Of a stretch of 12,568 nt of DNA, positions 7,599 through 12,568 are shown piece by piece (positions within the stretch are counted from its first letter, which is position 1; each line of letters opens with the position of its first letter). The DNA lies in NCBI GenBank assembly GCA_016764015.1, contig JAESSR010000204.1:1-12568 (forward strand), given 5' to 3'. The notes below the pieces were generated by a model that saw only the letters and a program-made list of their open reading frames with translations, was not told where the DNA came from and ran no database searches. The DNA is from Phycisphaerales bacterium (GTDB lineage: Bacteria > Planctomycetota > Phycisphaerae > Phycisphaerales > UBA1924). The position numbers and the translations under genes are program-made.

Positions 7599-7626
7599 AA
7601 GATACTGCCATTCGAGGACTTTGCCA
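7599..7626 (-). promoter_or_regulatory. Probable promoter of paralog B
   Basis: On the minus strand TGGCA (complement of 7622-7626), a 17-base spacer and TATCTT (complement of 7599-7604) end 50 bases before the ATG. The elements and spacing match those of paralog A. The inverted repeat at 7628-7664 begins one base upstream of the -35-like element. Confidence 0.6.
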
Positions 7627-7627
7627 T

Positions 7628-7664
7628 TCAACTGCAGGTAATTATTGCGCTATTGTGCAGTTGA
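7628..7664. repeat. 9-bp inverted repeat next to the paralog B promoter
   Basis: TCAACTGCA (7628-7636) and TGCAGTTGA (7656-7664) are perfect complements with a 19-base spacer. The arm centres lie 28 bases apart, so a dimeric regulator could contact both. The position directly upstream of the promoter favours an activator site. The role is inferred. Confidence 0.55.
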
Positions 7665-7747
7665 CTCATCCGATAAACTCCTATTGTGACGCTATTTAAG
7701 AATTTTGAGAGATGTGTTTGGGTTGTGTTGGTAAAATGCGGTGAGTG

Positions 7748-7766
7748 ATACCCCAAATAAGGGTAT
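7748..7766. promoter_or_regulatory. GC-capped palindrome ATACCC-N7-GGGTAT
   Basis: ATACCC (7748-7753) and GGGTAT (7761-7766) form a 6-bp palindrome around the spacer CAAATAA. It resembles the CCCC-N7-GGGG element at 6757-6771 in spacer length and AT-rich centre. It lies about 180 bases before rfbA and about 200 before paralog B. Confidence 0.45.
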
Positions 7767-7944
7767 TCGCCGTCGCAGTTGCTCAGAGTACCGATATATG
7801 GGTCTTGGACTGCATCGGAGCACTCAGAGTTCGTTTACATATAGATGAAGATTGTGGGCTGGGTCTGGGCACGGGTCTGGATCAGTCCTATGTTCTCACC
7901 GATGGGAAATAGACTCAGATCCATTACTTTGGAGGGAATGACAC

Positions 7945-8679
7945 ATGAAGGGCATGATTTTGGCAGGCGGGCTTGGAACTCGTTTGCGACCAATGACACT
8001 CGTCACGAATAAGCACTTGCTGCCGGTCTATGACCAGCCGATGGTGTACTACCCGATTAAATGCCTCGTCAATGCGGGGATTACCGAGGTGATGATCGTG
8101 ACCGGCGAAGAAAACGCGGGTGACTTCATCAAACTCTTGCGTGATGGTAAAGAACTCGGGCTGACCCGGATCGAGTACGCATTCCAGGTTGGCGAAGGCG
8201 GGATCGCTGATGCGCTCAAGCTCGGCAAGCACTTTGTTGGCGATGACAAGGTCTGTGTGATCCTCGGCGACAACATCATCGAGAACAATATCAATGATGC
8301 GGTCGAAGATTTTCGGAATCAGAAAGACGGCGCGAAGGTGCTGCTCAAAGAGGTGCATGATCCTGAACGGTTTGGTGTCGTTGAGTTCGGAGACGACGGC
8401 GAGACGATCGTGAACATCATCGAGAAGCCAACAAATCCGCCGAGCAAGATGGCCGTCACCGGGTTGTACATGTACGACTCCGATGTCTTTAACATCTGCG
8501 AAACCCTCAAGCCTTCAAAGAGAAACGAGCTCGAGATCACGGATGTCAATACAGAATATCTGCGTCGGGGGAACCTCACGAGCGCAACGCTTGATGGTTG
8601 GTGGACCGATGCGGGCACGATCGAGAGCTTGCATCGTGCATCGAATCTGATCGCTGAAACTGGCGCAAACAAAGTTTAA
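7945..8679 (+). CDS. rfbA: Short-form glucose-1-phosphate thymidylyltransferase (RmlA-like)
   Basis: Predicted to join dTTP and glucose-1-phosphate to give dTDP-glucose, the first step of dTDP-sugar synthesis, in the cytoplasm. The nucleotidyltransferase signature GGLGTRLRPMT is at residues 8-18, followed by the variant N-K-H-L-L-P-V-Y at 22-29. Further motifs are LGDN at 108-111 (Asp109, metal site), EKP at 160-162 and the WWTDAGT motif at 219-225 with Asp222. The protein has 244 residues against about 290 for the regulated enzyme, so it lacks the C-terminal part that completes the allosteric site. The segment Q-V-G-E-GG-I-A-D-A-L is typical of the short form. GGAGGG lies 8 bases before the ATG. 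The stop overlaps the next start (TAATG), which fits a two-gene operon. Another NDP-sugar cannot be ruled out, but the neighbouring rfbB supports dTDP-glucose. Confidence 0.9.
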   Translation: MKGMILAGGLGTRLRPMTLVTNKHLLPVYDQPMVYYPIKCLVNAGITEVMIVTGEENAGDFIKLLRDGKELGLTRIEYAFQVGEGGIADALKLGKHFVGDDKVCVILGDNIIENNINDAVEDFRNQKDGAKVLLKEVHDPERFGVVEFGDDGETIVNIIEKPTNPPSKMAVTGLYMYDSDVFNICETLKPSKRNELEITDVNTEYLRRGNLTSATLDGWWTDAGTIESLHRASNLIAETGANKV

Positions 8680-9722
8680 TGAACGGAACGATTCATATGG
8701 GACAGACCATTCTTGTCACCGGCGGCGCTGGATTCATCGGCTCGAACCTCATCAGGTACATCCTTGAGCACCGACCCGATGATCGCGTGATTAACCTTGA
8801 CGGGCTTACATACGCGGGGAATCTCGAGTCATTGGCGGAGTTCGTCGATGAGCCTCGCCATGAGTTTGTGCACTGTGACATCAATGATGGAGCCAAGCTC
8901 GACGAGATCATGCCCAGGGCGGATGTCGTGTTGCATCTTGCAGCCGAGTCGCATGTGGACCGTTCGATCCATGATCCATCGTTGTTCCTCAACACCAACA
9001 TCATCGGCACCCAGTGCATGCTCGATGCGGCCAAGCGCCACAACATCAAGCGGTTCGTGTATGTCTCGACCGATGAGGTGTATGGCGAGCTGCCGCTTGA
9101 TGATAAGAGCCTGTTGTTTACAGAATCGACGCCGCTCGCGCCCAACTCGCCGTATGCGGTGAGTAAGACCGGAGGCGATATGCTCGCGCGGGCGTATCAC
9201 CATACCTATGGGATGAATATCGGTATCACACGGTGCTCGAACAACTTTGGACCATACCAGTTTCCTGAGAAGGTGATTCCGTTGTTTGTCAATAATCTGA
9301 TCGAAGGCAAGAAAGTGCCTTTGTATGGCGACGGGCGGAACATCCGCGATTGGCTCCATGTACTCGATCACTGCGAAGCAATCTGTCGGGTGCTCGATGA
9401 TGGCAAGCCCGGTGAGGCGTACAACATTGGCGGGAATAATGAACGATCCAACTTGGAACTCACCAAGATGCTGATTGATTTGTGTGGACGAGATGAGTCC
9501 TTTATAGAGCATGTTCCCGATCGACTCGGGCACGATATGCGGTACGCGATTGATGCGACCAAGATTCGCGACGAGCTCGGATGGGAGCCAACCCGCTCGG
9601 CATGGCCAGAAGCGCTCGAAGCGACGGTGCAGTGGTATAAGGACAATCTCGAATGGTCCGATCATGTTCGATCAGGCGAATACCGCCGATTCATGGACCA
9701 GAACTACACTTCGCAAAGCTAG
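8679..9722 (+). CDS. rfbB: dTDP-glucose 4,6-dehydratase
   Basis: Converts dTDP-glucose to dTDP-4-keto-6-deoxyglucose with bound NAD+, the second step of the pathway started by the gene before it. It is an extended short-chain dehydrogenase with the Rossmann motif GGAGFIGS at residues 15-22, HLAAESHVDRS at 86-96, STDEVYGE at 130-137 (Asp132 and Glu133 are the dehydratase acids), and YAVSK at 159-163 (catalytic Tyr159 and Lys163). The motif DRLGHDMRYAID at 281-292 has Leu where most relatives have Pro. The length of 347 is typical. The ATG at 8679 overlaps the rfbA stop by one base, which suggests translational coupling. A second ATG at 8697, with GGAA 8 bases upstream, fits the family N-terminus better and is a fair alternative. 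No rfbC or rfbD follows. Confidence 0.95.
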   Translation: MNGTIHMGQTILVTGGAGFIGSNLIRYILEHRPDDRVINLDGLTYAGNLESLAEFVDEPRHEFVHCDINDGAKLDEIMPRADVVLHLAAESHVDRSIHDPSLFLNTNIIGTQCMLDAAKRHNIKRFVYVSTDEVYGELPLDDKSLLFTESTPLAPNSPYAVSKTGGDMLARAYHHTYGMNIGITRCSNNFGPYQFPEKVIPLFVNNLIEGKKVPLYGDGRNIRDWLHVLDHCEAICRVLDDGKPGEAYNIGGNNERSNLELTKMLIDLCGRDESFIEHVPDRLGHDMRYAIDATKIRDELGWEPTRSAWPEALEATVQWYKDNLEWSDHVRSGEYRRFMDQNYTSQS

Positions 9723-9768
9723 CCTTTCGTCGACTCACTCATTTGAGAATGTTTGTCTATGTACTTTG

Positions 9769-9783
9769 CCTATTTTAAATAGG
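9769..9783. promoter_or_regulatory. 15-bp palindrome upstream of the ccoNO promoter
   Basis: CCTATTTTAAATAGG is a perfect palindrome around a central T. A second, 8-base palindrome CCTATAGG (9796-9803) lies close by and touches the predicted -35 box. Both may be operator sites for the oxidase operon. I see no full FNR site (TTGAT-N4-ATCAA). Confidence 0.45.
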
Positions 9784-9803
9784 ACAAAGAAGTTCCCTAT
9801 AGG

Positions 9804-9831
9804 TTGATCGTTGTGGGTAAGCAGGTACTAT
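9804..9831 (+). promoter_or_regulatory. Candidate sigma-70-type promoter for ccoNO
   Basis: TTGATC (9804-9809) and TACTAT (9826-9831) are separated by 16 bases, and each matches the consensus at four of six positions. The start would fall near 9838, a few bases before two tandem hairpins, giving a leader of about 158 bases. Confidence 0.45.
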
Positions 9832-9841
9832 TTGTGCTGTC

Positions 9842-9919
9842 AAGCCGTAGAGTTTTCTATTGGACAAGAAAACAGGCGGCTTCACAGGTAGCGATGCCAG
9901 TTTCTGGTATGGTTCCTGT
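9842..9919 (+). other. Two tandem stem-loops in the ccoNO leader
   Basis: Stem-loop 1 pairs AAGCCG (9842-9847) with CGGCTT (9877-9882) and, inside, GTTTTCT (9852-9858) with AGAAAAC (9867-9873). The internal loop is 4 by 3 bases and the end loop 8 bases. Stem-loop 2 starts two bases later. ACAGG (9884-9888) pairs with CCTGT (9915-9919) and, inside, ATGCCAG (9894-9900) with CTGGTAT (9904-9910, one G-T pair), around a 3-base loop. Both have the same outer-stem, internal-loop, inner-stem plan. No T tract follows, so this is not an intrinsic terminator for the plus strand. It may be a cis-acting RNA element or a small RNA, and it matches no riboswitch class that I recognise. Confidence 0.5.
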
Positions 9920-9995
9920 ATGACAATGTGACTGTGTCGGTCGGCATTATTTTGATGCAGATTCCAAGGGCACCAAACGCATAAGGGTTTCTACC

Positions 9996-12323
9996 GTGGC
10001 GGATAAAGCAAAGAAAACGAAGGCGCATCAGCATCCTGATAAGGACGGGCTTGAGGCATTTGTCTACGACGACCAAATCGTGCGCATGTTCGCATGGGCA
10101 ACGATTATCTGGGGCATCGTCGCCATGCTTGTGGGCGTTATTATCGCGGTACAACTCGCCTTCCCGGAAGCTGGTTTTGGCGTCTCGTTCTTGAGCTTTG
10201 GTCGTTTACGCCCGTTGCATACAAATGCGGCGATCTTTGCGTTTGCAGGCAACGGTATCTTCGCTGCGGTGTACTACTCCACCCAGCGACTCTGCAAAGC
10301 CAGGATGTATTCCGATCTGCTCTCCAAGCTCCATTTCTATGGGTGGCAGCTCATCATCTTCTCCGCTGTGCTCACATTGCCGTTTGGAATCACCCAGGGC
10401 AAAGAGTACGCCGAACTCGAGTGGCCAATCGATATTATGATCGCGGTGGTCTGGCTTGTGTTCTTTGGCGGCAACTTCATGATGACGCTGATCCATCGGC
10501 GCGAGCGTCATATTTATGTCGCGCTGTGGTTCTATATCGCCACGATTGTCACCGTGACGATGCTTCATGTCTTTAACAACCTGTGGGTGCCCGCAGGTTT
10601 GGTCTACCTGTTCCAGTACGGCGAAATGCCATCAGCCGAACTCGCACTCAAGTCATATCCAATCTATGCGGGTGTGCAAGACGCACTGATGCAGTGGTGG
10701 TATGGGCACAACGCGGTCGCATTTTTCTTGACGACACCTTTCCTTGGGATGATGTACTACTTCCTGCCCAAGGCTGCCGAACGGCCGGTGTTCTCGTACA
10801 AGCTTTCGATTATTCACTTCTGGTCATTGGTGTTTATCTACATCTGGGCCGGCCCTCACCATTTGCATTACACCGCGTTGCCAGAATGGGCATCGACCGT
10901 AGGGATGGTCTTCTCGGTCATGCTGTGGATGCCGTCGTGGGGCGGGATGATTAATGGCCTGATGACTTTGCGTGGTGCTTGGCATCGCGTGGCGTCTGAT
11001 CCGATTCTCAAGTTTTACATTGTAGGTATTACCTTCTATGGCATGGCGACCTTTGAAGGGCCTTTGTTGTCGATCAAATCGGTCAACTCGCTCTCACATT
11101 ACACCGACTGGACGATCGCACATGTTCATGCGAGCGTGCTTGGTTGGAACGGGTTTATGACCTTCGGGATGCTCTACTGGATGATGCCTCGGCTCTTCCA
11201 GACGAAGTTGTACTCCAAGAAACTCTGTGCCGCCCACTTCTGGATCGGCACGGTCGGTATGGTGCTTTATGTCCTGGCGATCTATGCTGCCGGCATCACC
11301 CAAGGGTTGATGTGGCGTGCGTTCGATGTCAACGGGCGTTTGTCCTATCCAGACTTTATCGAAACAGTCACCGTGTTGATCCCGATGTACTGGATTCGTG
11401 TGGTTGGCGGGTTGTTGTACCTCACCGGTGCGATCATCGGTCTCTACAACATGTTCATGACCTGGCGTACACGCCCAGAGAAGTATGAAGAAGTCGTGCA
11501 CTATGCACCGGCACTGAGCAAAAACTACAAGGGAGATCCGCCGGCCAAGTCACGCTTGGGTGCAAACACCAAGCTGGGCAACGCGGGTGACAAGTTCCTT
11601 CAGGGCAACTGGCATCGCTCACTTGAGCGTAAGCCTGTGAAGATGACTCTCTGGGTGCTTGTCGCCGTTGCCATCGGTGGCATTGTCGAAGCGGTTCCGA
11701 TGTTCTTGGTTTCTTCGAACATCCCGACCATCGCCACGGTAGAGCCGTACACGCCTTTAGAACTTGCCGGTCGAGATATTTACATCGCAGAAGGGTGCTA
11801 CAGCTGTCACTCGCAGATGATCCGTCCGTTCTTGTGGGAAACCATGCGGTACGGCGAATACTCTAAGCCCGGTGAGTTTGTCTACGACCATCCATTCCAG
11901 TGGGGGTCACGCCGAATCGGTCCTGACCTTGCTCGTGAGGGCGGTCTGCGGACGCATCTGTGGCATTACCGTCACTTCAAGAACCCTGCGGATATTTCTG
12001 AGAACTCGATCATGCCTCGGTACCCGTGGTTGCTCAAGAATACCGTCAACTTCGACGAGATCCGTGGGCGAGTCGATTCGATGGCTCTCATGGGTGTTCC
12101 TTATGGCGAATTGTTGCTCGAAGGCAAGACCGTTGAGCACGCCAAGGGACAAGCCCTTGAGATCGCAATGGAACTCGAAGCGCAGGGTGGCCCTGAGTTT
12201 GGAGAGACCTGGGACAAGAAGGTCATTGCTTTGATCGCGTACCTCCAGCGTATGGGCACGGATATCTCGAAGACTCCGCCGCCTGTTGAGACAGATGTTG
12301 AATCGGAAGGAGTTTCGCCATGA
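9996..12323 (+). CDS. ccoNO: cbb3-type cytochrome c oxidase, fused subunits I and II (CcoN-CcoO)
   Basis: High-affinity terminal oxidase that reduces oxygen to water and pumps protons; it sits in the cytoplasmic membrane. The 775-residue protein joins two subunits. CcoN (about 1-495) has twelve or so helices. Its ligands are His75 (RPLHTNA) and His378 for low-spin heme b, His376 for heme b3 (A-H-V-H), and His238, His288 and His289 for CuB (Y-G-H-N, P-HH). Tyr282 lies six residues before His288, where the cross-linked Tyr is expected, and the conserved Glu is Glu354. After a linker (496-545), CcoO (546-775) keeps its membrane anchor (550-572), the heme c site C601-Y-S-C604-H605, and Met673 in S-I-M-P as the axial ligand. 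The start is GTG with AAGGG 8 bases upstream. Its last bases overlap the next gene (ATGA). CcoN-CcoO fusions are known in other phyla such as Bacteroidota. Confidence 0.97.
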   Translation: MADKAKKTKAHQHPDKDGLEAFVYDDQIVRMFAWATIIWGIVAMLVGVIIAVQLAFPEAGFGVSFLSFGRLRPLHTNAAIFAFAGNGIFAAVYYSTQRLCKARMYSDLLSKLHFYGWQLIIFSAVLTLPFGITQGKEYAELEWPIDIMIAVVWLVFFGGNFMMTLIHRRERHIYVALWFYIATIVTVTMLHVFNNLWVPAGLVYLFQYGEMPSAELALKSYPIYAGVQDALMQWWYGHNAVAFFLTTPFLGMMYYFLPKAAERPVFSYKLSIIHFWSLVFIYIWAGPHHLHYTALPEWASTVGMVFSVMLWMPSWGGMINGLMTLRGAWHRVASDPILKFYIVGITFYGMATFEGPLLSIKSVNSLSHYTDWTIAHVHASVLGWNGFMTFGMLYWMMPRLFQTKLYSKKLCAAHFWIGTVGMVLYVLAIYAAGITQGLMWRAFDVNGRLSYPDFIETVTVLIPMYWIRVVGGLLYLTGAIIGLYNMFMTWRTRPEKYEEVVHYAPALSKNYKGDPPAKSRLGANTKLGNAGDKFLQGNWHRSLERKPVKMTLWVLVAVAIGGIVEAVPMFLVSSNIPTIATVEPYTPLELAGRDIYIAEGCYSCHSQMIRPFLWETMRYGEYSKPGEFVYDHPFQWGSRRIGPDLAREGGLRTHLWHYRHFKNPADISENSIMPRYPWLLKNTVNFDEIRGRVDSMALMGVPYGELLLEGKTVEHAKGQALEIAMELEAQGGPEFGETWDKKVIALIAYLQRMGTDISKTPPPVETDVESEGVSP

Positions 12324-12559
12324 AAATGACCGAAATCGTTTCATTCCTTGATCTTTCAATTTATCCAAGCATCGCTTTGATTTTCTTCCTCGCCGCCTTC
12401 ATTGCGGTGGTGTGGAATGTGATGAGCAAATCAAAGCAAGAGATCACTGCAGCAGCGAATATCCCGCTCGATGATGATGTGATCTTTACCCCTCGTAATT
12501 CGATCGAATCCAATACTGATACAGACTCGCCAATGGACAAGGGGGCCGATGATGCCTGA
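12320..12559 (+). CDS. ccoQ: CcoQ-like small subunit of the cbb3 oxidase
   Basis: A 79-residue protein with one membrane helix (about 15-34), a short outer N-terminus and a cytoplasmic tail (S-K-S-K-Q-E, then acidic residues). CcoQ/FixQ proteins are small single-helix subunits that stabilise the oxidase. The assignment rests on the position right after ccoNO and on this layout, because the sequence itself is poorly conserved. It is somewhat longer than typical CcoQ because of the acidic tail. The start overlaps the ccoNO stop by four bases (ATGA). GGAAGGAG lies 7 bases before the ATG. Translational coupling is likely. Confidence 0.8.
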   Translation: MKMTEIVSFLDLSIYPSIALIFFLAAFIAVVWNVMSKSKQEITAAANIPLDDDVIFTPRNSIESNTDTDSPMDKGADDA

Positions 12560-12568
12560 TTCCAACAA
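12552..12568 (+). CDS. Start of a further gene, probably ccoP (cut by the window edge)
   Basis: An ATG at 12552 opens a frame reading M-P-D-S-N to the window end. It overlaps the ccoQ-like stop by 8 bases, and AAGGGGG lies 6 bases before it. An ATG one codon earlier (12549) is an alternative start. Operon order (ccoN, O, Q, P) predicts the diheme subunit CcoP. No CcoP motif is visible in so few codons, so this is inference from position. Confidence 0.4.

Larger units (their letters stand above)
7550..7944. other. Divergent intergenic region with several repeats
   Basis: This 395-base gap holds no convincing gene. It separates minus-strand paralog B from plus-strand rfbA, so it should contain promoters for both. 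Visible elements are the paralog B promoter (7599-7626), a long inverted repeat (7628-7664), a TAAAAT box at 7732-7737 without a good -35, a GC-capped palindrome (7748-7766), two copies of CTCAGAGT (7782-7789 and 7823-7830), and a direct repeat GGGTCTGG (7861-7868 and 7873-7880). I could not place the rfbA promoter with confidence. Confidence 0.6.

Noticed and set aside
8829..9665. Long open frame (278 codons) on the minus strand opposite rfbB
   Set aside because: It lies wholly inside a strongly conserved gene on the other strand and has no ribosome binding site or recognisable motif. It is a by-product of codon bias.
9804..9817. FNR-type site (TTGAT-N4-ATCAA) before the cbb3 operon
   Set aside because: Only the left half TTGAT is present at 9804-9808. 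The right half does not match, so I treat it as part of a promoter and not as an FNR box.
9882..10154. Open frame of 90 codons on the minus strand over the ccoNO leader and start
   Set aside because: Its sequence comes from the hairpin region and the antisense of ccoN. It is rich in His, Asn and Arg with no domain, and there is no support for translation.
11907..12368. Open frame of 153 codons on the minus strand opposite the end of ccoNO
   Set aside because: It crosses the ccoNO-ccoQ junction in antisense. The plus-strand genes have clear motifs and overlapping starts.

Overview
The window looks like an ordinary chromosomal segment of a planctomycete, most likely of the Phycisphaerae type. 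This is an inference. It rests on the moderate GC content, the paired secreted proteins ending in a (V/I)P-x-PG...RRRR tail of the PEP-CTERM kind, and a fused ccoN-ccoO cytochrome oxidase gene. No tRNA, rRNA, CRISPR array, insertion sequence, integrase or phage gene is visible. I found no clear new defence or mobile system. The most unusual features are small-scale: a variant surface-sorting tail on two tandem paralogs with matching promoters, an S41 protease that has lost its lysine, a structured leader in front of the oxidase operon, and a loose family of GC-capped palindromes between genes.

Layout. On the plus strand, bases 63-2484 hold an unrecognised multi-pass membrane protein, the transcript-cleavage factor GreA with its own terminator, and a DUF4097-like lipoprotein built from nine Ser/Thr-Asn-Gly repeats. 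The strand then flips. From 2540 to 7549 everything is on the minus strand: a secreted LolA-like protein of unknown function, an S41-family lipoprotein protease just upstream of it (probably one operon), a four-helix membrane protein, and two tandem paralogous secreted proteins. Each paralog has its own promoter and rho-independent terminator. A 395-base divergent intergenic region with several inverted repeats (7550-7944) separates these from the plus-strand genes. Those are rfbA-rfbB (dTDP-sugar synthesis, overlapping by one base), then a 273-base leader region, then a cbb3 oxidase operon: ccoNO fusion, ccoQ-like, and the first bases of a gene that is probably ccoP.

How the parts fit. Two themes concern the cell envelope. 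The rfbAB pair makes dTDP-4-keto-6-deoxyglucose for surface polysaccharide, and it lies next to two surface proteins whose tails resemble signals that are usually linked to exopolysaccharide production. The lipoproteins and secreted proteins to their left also act outside the cytoplasm. The cbb3 operon encodes a high-affinity terminal oxidase for low oxygen. GreA is a housekeeping gene with no evident link to its neighbours.
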